A model generated the notes under the pieces. The model searched no databases. It saw only the letters and a program-made list of their open reading frames with translations, and was not told where the DNA came from. From positions 1-64,000 of the forward strand of contig DATIDG010000094.1 in NCBI GenBank assembly GCA_035456405.1: DNA of 64,000 nucleotides, given 5' to 3'. Below, piece by piece: positions 16,212 to 23,995 of this stretch (positions are counted from its first letter, which is position 1; the number at the start of each line of letters is the position of its first letter). A program made the position numbers and the translations under genes. This DNA comes from JAGVSZ01 sp035456405 (GTDB lineage: Bacteria > Pseudomonadota > Gammaproteobacteria > Burkholderiales > SG8-39).

Positions 16212-17378
16212 ATGGCGATCACCTCCGCGCGCAGCGGGACGGACGAGCGCGCCGTTCTCCTACCCCCCGAGCTGCTGCCCCTGTTCGACGACGGCTTCGT
16301 GCGGTCCTGCGACCTCATCGAGGAGTACGTCGCGCGGCTCGCGCTCGGCGTGGTGCGTGCCATCGGCCTCGACCACGCGTGCGCCGGTGGCGCGACGGTC
16401 GAGGAGGCCATCGCGCGCACGCGGCTCGCGCCCGGCGTTGCGCGCGTCCCGGTCGGCTGGTTGCTCGAAACCCTGGTGATGCACGGCCGGGCGGTACGCA
16501 GAGACCAGGGCGACGGGTCCCGCCGCTACGAGACTGTGCCGGCCTTGCCCACCCTCGCCGCGGAGGAGGTCGCGCAAGCGCAGGCGGAGCACGACCCGCG
16601 CTGCCTGCCCTCGTACCGGATCGCGGCCACGGCGGCGCAATGCTACCCCGCAGTCCTGCGCGGCGAGACGACCGGCGAGGAGGCGCTCTTCAACGCCGAG
16701 ACGATCGGCGCTTGGTTCGAGTACTTCTCGAACGCGAACCCGCTCTATGCGATCGCGAACGAGATCGGCGCGCGCGCCGCGGCGCAGGCGCTCGCGGCCC
16801 GCCCGGGGGCCGTGCTCGAGGTGGGCGGCGGCCTGGGCAGCGCAGCGGAGGCGTTGCTTGCGCGCGCCGCGGCCTCGCCCTATCGGTTCACCGAGATCTC
16901 CGCACTGTTCCTGCGGCGTGCGAAGCGCGCGCTTTCGGCCCGCTTTGCCGGCCGGGAGCTGACGTTCGGGGCGCTCGACATCGATGCGCCCTTCGGTCAG
17001 GGTGGTGCGGGCCCTGGCGAGTACGCCCTCGTTTACGGCGTGAACGTATTGCATGTCGCGCGCGACCTCGGTGCGACGTTGGGCGAGATCCGCACCGTGC
17101 TCGCGCCCGGCGGCGCGCTCGTCATCGCCGAATGCGTGCGCCCCTTTCCCGGCCGGCCCGTCTACGTCGAGTTCGTCTTCAATCTGCTCGGCGCGTTCCG
17201 CGCGCCCGTCCTCCAGCCGGCATGGCGCCCGACCGGCGGCTTCCTGACGCCCGAGCAGTGGGCCGATGCGCTCGCGGCGAACGGCTTCGAGGGCGTGCGC
17301 GTCTATCCCGACATCGCCGCCATCCGCGAGGCCTATCCGTCGTTCGTCGTCGCGGCGATCAGCGCGCAGCGCACATGA
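16212..17378 (+). CDS. SAM-dependent methyltransferase coupled to a hotdog dehydratase
   Basis: 388-aa protein with an N-terminal helical domain (about residues 1-180) and a class I methyltransferase core. Motif I is VLEVGGGLGS, the later motifs include YALVYGVNVLHVARD, and LAPGGALVIAECVRPFPG is characteristic of polyketide-synthase-type C-methyltransferases. ATG 16212 is preferred over TTG 16206. Its stop overlaps the next gene (ATGA). Pairing with a fatty-acid-type dehydratase suggests modification of a carrier-bound or CoA-bound acyl chain. No acyl carrier protein or ketosynthase gene is in the neighbourhood. Confidence 0.75.
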   Translation: MAITSARSGTDERAVLLPPELLPLFDDGFVRSCDLIEEYVARLALGVVRAIGLDHACAGGATVEEAIARTRLAPGVARVPVGWLLETLVMHGRAVRRDQGDGSRRYETVPALPTLAAEEVAQAQAEHDPRCLPSYRIAATAAQCYPAVLRGETTGEEALFNAETIGAWFEYFSNANPLYAIANEIGARAAAQALAARPGAVLEVGGGLGSAAEALLARAAASPYRFTEISALFLRRAKRALSARFAGRELTFGALDIDAPFGQGGAGPGEYALVYGVNVLHVARDLGATLGEIRTVLAPGGALVIAECVRPFPGRPVYVEFVFNLLGAFRAPVLQPAWRPTGGFLTPEQWADALAANGFEGVRVYPDIAAIREAYPSFVVAAISAQRT

Positions 17379-18124
17379 CCGCGACACTGGCAATCCCCCC
17401 GGAGGGCCCGCTCTTCGAGGGGCATTTCCCGGGGCGACCGATCCTGCCGGGGGTCGCGCTCCTGGCGCTGGTCGCCGGGGCGCTCGGTCGCACTGCGCCG
17501 CTGCGGGGCGTTCCGTTCGCACGCTTGCGCCAACCGGTGTTCCCCGGCGACGCGCTCGCGATCGCGGCGCGCGAGCTTGCGCCGGACCGGCTCCGGGTCG
17601 GCGTCACCCGCGGGCAGGCCGTAGTGGCCCACGCCGAGCTCGAGTTCGGCTGGCTGCCAGTCGCCGGTGTCGCGATGCCGGTCGCTCCGGACACGGGCGC
17701 TGCATTCCCGGAGGCGCTGCTGCCGCACCGGCCGCCGATGCGCTTCGTCGTCGGCGTCGTCCGCGACTCGGCCGACGGCCTGGTGGGCGAGGCGCGGATC
17801 CCGGAGGCCTGCGCGCTCGTGCACGCGGGAACAGCGCCCGCGATCGCGGTGGTCGAGGCGGCGGCGCAATGCGCGGCGCTTTGGGAGGCGCTCGGGCGCG
17901 TGCGCGCTGGCGGCGCCGCGGGTGCGCGCGTCGGTTATCTCGTCAGCCTGCGGGACGTTCGCCTGCACGAGGTGCGCGTGCCTGCGGAAACGGGCTTCCG
18001 CGTGCACATCGCGCTCGAAGAGGCCGCGATGCCGATGACCTGGTACCGCATGCGGGTCGCGCTCGGCGCGCGCGAGATCGCCACCGGGGCGATCGCGACC
18101 TATCTGACCAACGAACCGGCCTGA
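17375..18124 (+). CDS. Fused two-hotdog protein: ApeI-like plus ApeP-like dehydratase
   Basis: 249 aa consisting of two hotdog domains. The first (residues about 1-105) carries FEGHFPGRPILPGV, the central-helix motif of FabZ/ApeI dehydratases, including its histidine. The second (about 115-249) begins LLPHRPPMRFVVGVV, the entry motif of ApeP/FabZ-like dehydratases. In aryl-polyene clusters these two enzymes are separate genes, so the fusion is notable. It is coupled by ATGA overlap to the preceding methyltransferase. The likely role is dehydration or thioester processing of a beta-hydroxyacyl intermediate; substrate unknown. Confidence 0.75.
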   Translation: MTATLAIPPEGPLFEGHFPGRPILPGVALLALVAGALGRTAPLRGVPFARLRQPVFPGDALAIAARELAPDRLRVGVTRGQAVVAHAELEFGWLPVAGVAMPVAPDTGAAFPEALLPHRPPMRFVVGVVRDSADGLVGEARIPEACALVHAGTAPAIAVVEAAAQCAALWEALGRVRAGGAAGARVGYLVSLRDVRLHEVRVPAETGFRVHIALEEAAMPMTWYRMRVALGAREIATGAIATYLTNEPA

Positions 18125-18211
18125 GGGGTCGACGGCCTTCGCCGGGCGCCCCGGATTGGACTTCAGCCCTTCTTGCCTGATGGATGCTGCAACGAAGCTA
18201 CGCCCCGCCAC

Positions 18212-18249
18212 GCCCGCCGGCGCACCGGAGCTCACCGTCTCCGGCGGGC
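18212..18249 (+). other. GC-rich stem-loop between the hotdog and phosphoesterase genes
   Basis: GCCCGCCGG (18212-18220) and CCGGCGGGC (18241-18249) form a perfect 9-bp stem with a 20-base loop. No T-run follows. It lies 32 bases before the phosphoesterase ATG, in a 156-base spacer with no other clear signal. Confidence 0.4.
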
Positions 18250-18280
18250 TCCGTCGCTGCCACGTTAGAGCGTCCCCTGC

Positions 18281-18739
18281 ATGCGCATCGGCCTGATCTC
18301 CGACACGCACGGCCTGATCCGCCCGGAGGCGCTCGACGCGATGCGCGGCTGCGCGCACATCCTCCACGCCGGCGACATCGGCAAGCCCGAGATCCTCGAC
18401 GCGCTGCGGCCGATTGCGCCGCTGACAGCGGTGCGCGGTAACAACGACCGCGCCGCGTGGGCGCGTGCGATCCGCGACACCGAGGCCCTCGAGCTCGGCG
18501 ACGTCGCGATCTACCTGATCCACGAAATCGGGCTGCTCGACGTCGACCCCGCGGCGGACGGGTTCGGCGTGGTGGTCTCCGGCCACTCGCACCGGCCGGC
18601 AATCGAGACGCGCGCGGGAGTGCTCTACGTCAACCCGGGCAGCGCCGGGCCGCGCCGCTTCACGCTGCCGGTGTCGGTGGGATTCCTCGAGATCGAGGCC
18701 GGTACGCTTCGCGCGCGCATCGAGCGCCTGCCGGTCTGA
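18281..18739 (+). CDS. YfcE/MJ0936-family metallophosphoesterase
   Basis: 152-aa calcineurin-fold phosphoesterase with all metal-binding blocks in order: LISDTHG, LHAGDIG, VRGNND, a HEIG segment where family members usually have GH, and SGHSHRP. The C-terminal NPGSAGPRR is typical of this family. Members hydrolyse phosphodiesters in the cytoplasm; physiological substrates are mostly unknown. The gene stands alone, and the MBL gene that follows converges with it, leaving a 27-base spacer. Confidence 0.9.
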   Translation: MRIGLISDTHGLIRPEALDAMRGCAHILHAGDIGKPEILDALRPIAPLTAVRGNNDRAAWARAIRDTEALELGDVAIYLIHEIGLLDVDPAADGFGVVVSGHSHRPAIETRAGVLYVNPGSAGPRRFTLPVSVGFLEIEAGTLRARIERLPV

Positions 18740-18766
18740 TCGTCGCCGATCAGGCGCGCAGCCCGG

Positions 18767-19681
18767 TCATGCAACAACCAGCGGCACGAGATCGCCGCCT
18801 TCGCGACGGAGCGCGCGAGCGCGCTCGAGGTCCTCGACCAGCCACTCCGCCATCGCCTCGGGCGTCATGCCGAGGAACTCGCGGTTGACGTGTCGCAGGA
18901 TGCCGACCGTTTCGCAGTAGCGCGGCAGCCCGGCGACCGGCATACGGCGCTTCTGCAGCAGCGCGAACACGATCATCACCTTCGCCGTGTGGCGCGCGAG
19001 CCGCGTGAGGTCGCGCTCGAAGCCTTCCAGTCGGCTGTAGGCGCGCTCGAGCGCCGGCACGACGCGGTCGAACACCGGGCCGTGACCCGGGATCACCGTG
19101 CGCGGGTCGAGCCCCGCGATTGAGTCGAGCGTCTTGCGCGTTTGCACGAGCGCGTGCGTGTCGCCGAACAGCGCCGGGAAGATCACGCCGAAGCCGTCCT
19201 CCCACAGCGCGTCGCCGGCGATCAGCACGCGCTCCACCGGGGCCCAGAACATCAACGCGTGCGGGTCGTGGCCGGGCGCCGCGAGCGCCTGCCACTCGAT
19301 GTCGCCCATGCGGAAGGTGTCGCCGGCGGTCAGCGTGTCGTCGTAGCGGAAGCGCTCGGCGCGCTGGTCGGCGAAGCCGAGGATGAGCGCCTCCTCGTCC
19401 CAGGCGTCGATGAGCGGAGCCTCGCCCACGGGAATGGTCGTCCGACAGGCGAACTTCTCCTGCACCGCACGGTTGCCGCCCATGTGATCGGAGTGGCAGT
19501 GCGTGTTGACGAGCCACGAAAGCGGCCGACCCGCGAGCGCGTGATCGAGCAGCGCAAGCGTCTGGGGAGCGTGGTCGCCGTACCCGGAGTCGACCAGCGT
19601 CACGCCGTCGCTGCCCGCGAGCAGGATGTTGTTGCACGACAGCCAGCCGCGCTCGAGCACCTGGATCTGGTGTGGGATCAT
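18767..19681 (-). CDS. MBL-fold metallo-hydrolase
   Basis: 304-aa metallo-beta-lactamase-fold hydrolase. The metal-binding motif is NTHCHSDHMGGN, with further ligands in APGHDPHALMF and AGDALWEDG and a late histidine in IPGHGPVFD. The C-terminal helical extension (about residues 210-300) resembles that of class B hydrolases acting on thioesters or lactones. The gene is single, convergent with the phosphoesterase and downstream of a leucine-catabolism operon on the same strand. A broken copy of its first codons lies 107 bases upstream. Confidence 0.87.
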   Translation of the reverse strand: MIPHQIQVLERGWLSCNNILLAGSDGVTLVDSGYGDHAPQTLALLDHALAGRPLSWLVNTHCHSDHMGGNRAVQEKFACRTTIPVGEAPLIDAWDEEALILGFADQRAERFRYDDTLTAGDTFRMGDIEWQALAAPGHDPHALMFWAPVERVLIAGDALWEDGFGVIFPALFGDTHALVQTRKTLDSIAGLDPRTVIPGHGPVFDRVVPALERAYSRLEGFERDLTRLARHTAKVMIVFALLQKRRMPVAGLPRYCETVGILRHVNREFLGMTPEAMAEWLVEDLERARALRREGGDLVPLVVA

Positions 19682-19772
19682 GGCGCCGACGAGCGCGCTG
19701 ACCTGGGGGATCGCAAGGGGGCATCGCTCCCTTGCGTCGTTACAGTGCTCCAGCCGCGCTCGAGGACCTGGA
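19643..19772 (-). repeat. Short direct repeat of the MBL gene's 5' coding end
   Basis: Bases 19643-19665 (start of the MBL gene, codons for QVLERGW) recur at 19750-19772 with one mismatch in 23. On the minus strand the second copy also reads VQVLERGW after LLPKS, in place of MIPHQI. It lies in the 112-base spacer between the DUF1289 and MBL genes and looks like the relic of a duplicated or replaced gene start. Confidence 0.6.
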
Positions 19773-19793
19773 CGGATTTCGGAAGCAACGGGG

Positions 19794-20018
19794 CTAGCGG
19801 GAGGTGTGCTTGCGCGCTTCGAGTCGCGCGCGCACGGCGAGCTTCTCCTCGCGCGAATAGCCCGACCAGCAGGCGATCTCGTCGAGAGTGCGGTAGCAGC
19901 CGTCGCACAGGCCGGTCGCGTCGTTCATCCGGCAGACGTTGATGCACGGCGACGGCACGTCGCTGCCCGGGGCGTTCTGCGGCGCGGCGATTGACGGGAT
20001 CGGGATGACGTTCTTCAC
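19794..20018 (-). CDS. DUF1289 small cysteine-rich protein
   Basis: 74-aa protein with the DUF1289 signature SPCINVCRMNDATGLCDGCY followed by RTLDEIACWSGYS. Four cysteines in CxxxC and CxxC spacing suggest a zinc or Fe-S site. It starts at a GTG overlapping the HMG-CoA lyase stop (GTGA); no ATG is available, and the coupling makes the start credible. DUF1289 proteins often sit next to catabolic or dehydrogenase genes, and their function is unknown. Confidence 0.85.
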   Translation of the reverse strand: MKNVIPIPSIAAPQNAPGSDVPSPCINVCRMNDATGLCDGCYRTLDEIACWSGYSREEKLAVRARLEARKHTSR

Positions 20019-20923
20019 GCCGCCCTCTTCGCAGCCAGCGCCTTCGCGACCTTCGACGTCGGCTCGCGGCCGAGCGCGGCGCAGATGAATCGGCCGGCCT
20101 CGAACACCTTCCCGAGGTCGACGCCGGTCGCGATCCCGAGCCCGTCGAGCATGTAGACGACGTCCTCGGTCGCGACGTTGCCGGACGCGCCCTTCGCGTA
20201 GGGGCAGCCGCCGAGGCCCGCGACCGAGCTGTCCGCGGTGGCGACGCCCATCTCCAGGGCCGCGTACAGGTTGGCGAGCGCCTGGCCATAGGTGTCGTGC
20301 AGATGCACCGCGAGCCGGCCGATCGGCACCTCGCCGGCAACCGCGTCGATCATCGCGCGCACCTTGCCCGGCGTGCCGACGCCGATCGTGTCGCCGAGCG
20401 AGATCTCGTAGCAGCCCATCGCGTCCAGCGCTTTCGCCACCGCCGCAACCGCGGCCGGCGCGATCGGGCCCTCGTAGGGACACCCCGCGACGCAGGAGAT
20501 ATACCCGCGCATGCGCATGCCCTTCTCGCGCGCGGCCCGCGCGACCGGCGCAAACCGCTCCAGGCTCTCCGCGATCGAGCAGTTGATGTTCTTGCGGCTG
20601 AAGGTCTCCGACGCCGCGCCGAAGAGCGCGATCTCGTCGACGCCGGCCTCGACCGCGGACTCGAAGCCCTTCATGTTCGGCACGAGCACCGGGTACGACA
20701 CCCCGGGCTTGCGGCGGATGCCCTTCAGCACCGCCGCGGAATCCGCCATCTGCGGCACCCACTTCGGCGACACGAACGCGCCGGCCTCGACCGCCGGCAG
20801 GCCGGCGTCGGCGAGCCGGTTCACGAGTTCGATCTTCGTCGCGGTCGGGACGGTCTGCGGCTCGTTCTGCAGGCCGTCGCGCGGACCCACTTCGAAGATG
20901 CGGACTTTCGGCGGGAGTGCCAT
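20015..20923 (-). CDS. mvaB: Hydroxymethylglutaryl-CoA lyase
   Basis: 302-aa TIM-barrel lyase that splits HMG-CoA to acetoacetate and acetyl-CoA, the last step of leucine degradation. Visible are the substrate/metal loop VGPRDGLQNE, the metal site region LHDTYGQALAN, CVAGCPYEG and the catalytic-cysteine loop GLGGCPYAKGASGN. Together with MccA, MccB, a methylglutaconyl-CoA hydratase and an acyl-CoA dehydrogenase upstream on the same strand it makes a leucine/isovalerate operon. The stop overlaps the DUF1289 start. Confidence 0.95.
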   Translation of the reverse strand: MALPPKVRIFEVGPRDGLQNEPQTVPTATKIELVNRLADAGLPAVEAGAFVSPKWVPQMADSAAVLKGIRRKPGVSYPVLVPNMKGFESAVEAGVDEIALFGAASETFSRKNINCSIAESLERFAPVARAAREKGMRMRGYISCVAGCPYEGPIAPAAVAAVAKALDAMGCYEISLGDTIGVGTPGKVRAMIDAVAGEVPIGRLAVHLHDTYGQALANLYAALEMGVATADSSVAGLGGCPYAKGASGNVATEDVVYMLDGLGIATGVDLGKVFEAGRFICAALGREPTSKVAKALAAKRAA

Positions 20924-20932
20924 CCCGCGATT

Positions 20933-21859
20933 CTAGTAGCCCCGCGCGGGGTCGACCACGCCGGTGATCGACTCGCCGCGCTCGATTGCGCGGATCTTGC
21001 CGGCGACCTGCGCGACCGACTCCTCGACGAGCGTCAGCGCCGAGACGTGGGGCGTGAGGAAGACCTTCGGGTGCGTCCAGAAGCGATGCGAGGCGGGCAG
21101 CGGCTCCTCGTGGAACACGTCGAGCGTCGCGCCGGCGAGGTGCCCATTGTCGAGGTGGGCGATGAGATCGTCGTCGACGACCAGCCCACCGCGCGCGACG
21201 TTCACGAGGTACGCGCCCTGGGGAAGCTTGCCGAGCGTGTCGCGGTTCAGCAGCCCGGCGGTGTCGGGCGTGAGCGGGAGCATGCACACGAGCGCGCGTG
21301 TCGCGCCGAGGAAGGCGTCGAGCCCGTCGCGGCCGGCGAACGTGCGCACTTCGGCGAGCGTCTTGGCGTTTGCGCTCCAGCCGAGAACCGGAAACCCGAG
21401 CCAGAGAAGCATCTTCGCGAGCCGCGTCCCGAGCACGCCCAGGCCCATCACGCCGACCGGGAACTCCGCGTGCGTGCGCGGGCGGTGAACCTTCCATTCG
21501 GCGCGCGCAGCTTGCGCGGCGTAGTCATCGAGGCGGCGGAAGTAGCGCAGTACCGCCCACGCGACGTACTCCCCCATCTGCCGTCCCATGCCCGCGTCCT
21601 CGAGGCGCACGAGCGGCACGCCGGGCGGGAGCGCGAACGCCTTCAGCGTCGCGTCGACGCCGGCGCCGAGGTTGAACGCCGCCTTGATCCGCGCCTGGCC
21701 GTCGAGGAGCTCGCGCGGAGGTTGCCAGAACGCGCAATAGTCGGCCTCCCACGCGAAGCCGGGCGACCACATCCGGATCTCTGCTTCGGGCAGCGCGCGC
21801 GCGAACGCCTCCCGCCACTCGTCTGCGTTTTTCGAGGGAATGTGGAGAAGGACTTTCAA
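20933..21859 (-). CDS. ghrA: Glyoxylate/hydroxypyruvate reductase A-like D-2-hydroxyacid dehydrogenase
   Basis: 308-aa NAD(P)-dependent reductase of the GhrA type. The Rossmann motif is GVMGLGVLGTRLAKML, the catalytic arginine lies in VNVARGGLVVDDDLI, a conserved glutamate in DVFHEEPLP and the catalytic histidine in LTPHVSAL. Substrates of the family are glyoxylate and hydroxypyruvate. It is 9 bases upstream of the HMG-CoA lyase ATG and downstream of mccA, an unexpected guest in a leucine operon. It may recycle a 2-oxoacid formed during catabolism, or be co-transcribed by chance. Confidence 0.87.
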   Translation of the reverse strand: MKVLLHIPSKNADEWREAFARALPEAEIRMWSPGFAWEADYCAFWQPPRELLDGQARIKAAFNLGAGVDATLKAFALPPGVPLVRLEDAGMGRQMGEYVAWAVLRYFRRLDDYAAQAARAEWKVHRPRTHAEFPVGVMGLGVLGTRLAKMLLWLGFPVLGWSANAKTLAEVRTFAGRDGLDAFLGATRALVCMLPLTPDTAGLLNRDTLGKLPQGAYLVNVARGGLVVDDDLIAHLDNGHLAGATLDVFHEEPLPASHRFWTHPKVFLTPHVSALTLVEESVAQVAGKIRAIERGESITGVVDPARGY

Positions 21860-21902
21860 CGGGTCCTGCGTCGCTTCGGCACGGCCGGGTCGACGACGGT
21901 CG

Positions 21903-23906
21903 CTAAGTCGCGTCGAAGCGAACGAGCTCGGCGCCTTCGGCCACCTGGTCGCCGACGCCGTAGAGGATCTCCTTCACGCTGCCGGCCGCCGGCGCCATGA
22001 TCGTGTGCTCCATCTTCATCGCTTCCATGATGAGGATCGGCACGCCGCGCTCTACCTTCGCGCCAGCTTCCACCAGTACCGCGATCACCTTGCCGGGCAT
22101 CGGCGCGGTGAGGCCGCCACCGTGCGCGTCGGCCTCCACCTCGGCGAGCCAAGGGTCGTGGAGCTCCAGGGTGTGCCGCTCGCCGGTGTGAAACACGTCG
22201 ATGGTCGTCCCGCCGCGTGTCACCGTCGCGGCGAGCGACTCGTCGTCGAGCCAAGCGCGCACGCCCGTTTCGCCGTCCGCCTCGCAGGACAGCATGCGGC
22301 GTCCGCCCGGCAGCTCGACCTCGAAGGCGTTGCCCGGCCGGTAGTGCACCGTGACCGCGTGCTGCCGGTCGCCCACCCTGAAGACGAAGACGTGGTGGTT
22401 GTCCTGGTTTAGGCGCCAGCCGTCGCAGTCACTCCAGGGCGACCAGGGATCTCCCGACGCCACCGCATGTGCCCGCGCCTCGCGGCCGAGGCGCAGTAGC
22501 TGCGCGGACGTCGCAAGCGCGAGCACTTCGTCGGGCAAGGGCGCCGGCGGCGGGAACAGCTCGTCGCGCGAACGCTCGATCAGGCCGGTGTCGAGGTCGG
22601 CGCTCGCGAACGCGCTCGACGACACGAGCCGGGAGAGGAAGCCGATGTTGGTGGTCAGGCCGACGATCTCGAATTCGCCGAGTGCGTCTTTCATCCGCCG
22701 CAGCGCCGCGGCCCGGTCCCGGTCCCAGACGATCAGCTTCGCGATCATCGGGTCGTAGTGCGGCGAGATTTCGTCCCCGGCGGCGACGCCGGTGTCGACG
22801 CGCACGTGCCGTGAGGCCGCAGGCGTAGCGAGATGCACGATTCGCCCGGTCGCGGGCAGGAAGCCCTTCGCCGGGTCCTCGGCGTACACCCGCGCCTCAA
22901 GTGCGTGGCCGTCGATCACGAGCTCGTGCTGCTTCTTCGGCAGCGGCTCGCCCCACGCCACGCGGAGCTGCCACTCGACGAGGTCCTCGCCGGTGATCAT
23001 CTCGGTCACCGGGTGCTCGACCTGCAGGCGTGTGTTCATCTCCATGAAATGGAACGTGCCCGACTGGTCGGCGATGAACTCCACCGTGCCGGCGCTCACG
23101 TAGCCGATCGCCTTCGCCGCGGCGACCGCGGCCGCGCCCATGGCGGTGCGGCGGTCGGCGGACATGCCCGGCGCAGGCGCTTCCTCGAGCACTTTCTGGT
23201 GGCGGCGCTGCACCGAGCAGTCGCGCTCGAAGAGGTACGCGCAGTTGCCGTGCCGGTCCGCGAACACCTGGATCTCGATGTGCCGCGGGCGGCGGAGGTA
23301 CTTCTCGACCAGCACCCGGTCGTCGCCAAAGGCCGAGGCCGCCTCGCGTTTGCACGATGCGAGCGCCGCGGCGAAGTCCGCTGCGCTCTCGACGATCCGC
23401 ATGCCCTTGCCGCCGCCGCCGGCGGAGGCCTTGATCAGTACCGGGTAGCCGATGCGGTCGGACTGGCCCTGCAGATACTTCGCGTCCTGCTTGTCGCCGT
23501 GATAGCCCGGCACCAGCGGGACGCCGGCCTTCTCCATGATCGCCTTCGCCGCGCTCTTCGAGCCCATCGCGCGGATCGCGGCTGCCGGCGGGCCGATGAA
23601 CGCCACGCCCGCCTTTTCGCAAGCCTCGGCGAAGTCCTCGTTCTCCGAGAGGAACCCGTAGCCGGGATGGATCGCCTGCGCGCCCGATCGCCTGGCCGCC
23701 TCGAGGATGCGGTCGCCGCGCAAGTAGCTCTCCTTCGCTGCCGCCGGCCCGACGAGATAGGCCTCGTCGGCCGCGCGCACGTGCTGCGCGCGCGCGTCCG
23801 CCTCCGAGTAGACCGCGACGGTCTTGATGCCGAGGCGGCGGGCGGTGCGGATGACGCGGCACGCGATCTCGCCGCGGTTGGCGATGAGGATCTTGCTAAA
23901 CATCAA
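21903..23906 (-). CDS. mccA: Methylcrotonyl-CoA carboxylase biotin-containing alpha subunit
   Basis: 667 aa with a biotin carboxylase domain (about residues 1-450), a linker domain and a C-terminal biotinyl domain. KILIANRGEIACRVIRTARR opens the protein, the ATP-grasp glycine loop is KASAGGGGKGMRIV, and the biotin attachment lysine lies in MEAMKMEHT. Pairing with MccB at 25951-27558 and neighbouring leucine enzymes favours 3-methylcrotonyl-CoA over propionyl- or acetyl-CoA as substrate. A 23-bp inverted repeat begins 2 bases beyond its start codon. Confidence 0.94.
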   Translation of the reverse strand: MMFSKILIANRGEIACRVIRTARRLGIKTVAVYSEADARAQHVRAADEAYLVGPAAAKESYLRGDRILEAARRSGAQAIHPGYGFLSENEDFAEACEKAGVAFIGPPAAAIRAMGSKSAAKAIMEKAGVPLVPGYHGDKQDAKYLQGQSDRIGYPVLIKASAGGGGKGMRIVESAADFAAALASCKREAASAFGDDRVLVEKYLRRPRHIEIQVFADRHGNCAYLFERDCSVQRRHQKVLEEAPAPGMSADRRTAMGAAAVAAAKAIGYVSAGTVEFIADQSGTFHFMEMNTRLQVEHPVTEMITGEDLVEWQLRVAWGEPLPKKQHELVIDGHALEARVYAEDPAKGFLPATGRIVHLATPAASRHVRVDTGVAAGDEISPHYDPMIAKLIVWDRDRAAALRRMKDALGEFEIVGLTTNIGFLSRLVSSSAFASADLDTGLIERSRDELFPPPAPLPDEVLALATSAQLLRLGREARAHAVASGDPWSPWSDCDGWRLNQDNHHVFVFRVGDRQHAVTVHYRPGNAFEVELPGGRRMLSCEADGETGVRAWLDDESLAATVTRGGTTIDVFHTGERHTLELHDPWLAEVEADAHGGGLTAPMPGKVIAVLVEAGAKVERGVPILIMEAMKMEHTIMAPAAGSVKEILYGVGDQVAEGAELVRFDAT

Positions 23907-23907
23907 T

Positions 23908-23995
23908 CACCGCAAAGCCGCAGAGAGCGCCAAGCCACGCAAAGAATCACTTGGCCTTCCTCTGCGTCCTTTGCGCTCTCTGCGGCTTTGCGGTG
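23908..23995. repeat. 23-bp perfect inverted repeat overlapping the hydratase gene's 3' end
   Basis: The left arm (23908-23930, containing CGCAAAGCCGCAGAGAGCGC) is a perfect complement of the right arm (23973-23995), with a 42-base centre. The right arm and part of the centre lie inside the hydratase coding region. This type of Cgcaaag/cagagag palindrome is a dispersed intergenic element in many betaproteobacteria. Related CACAGAG/GGACACGGA elements occur at 40941 and 47303 in this window. Confidence 0.85.

Noticed and set aside
14641..16479. Long plus-strand frame spanning copy 3 of the methyltransferase and the rhomboid gene
   Set aside because: It is out of frame with the real methyltransferase and antisense to the rhomboid gene, with low-complexity Arg/Glu-rich composition.
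18125..18280. Riboswitch (SAM/SAH type) upstream of the phosphoesterase
   Set aside because: Only one stem was found, without the conserved cores of these riboswitches, and the gene downstream is unrelated.
23908..23995. CRISPR or transposon end
   Set aside because: A single inverted repeat without spacers, transposase gene or target-site duplication; it fits a dispersed palindromic element.
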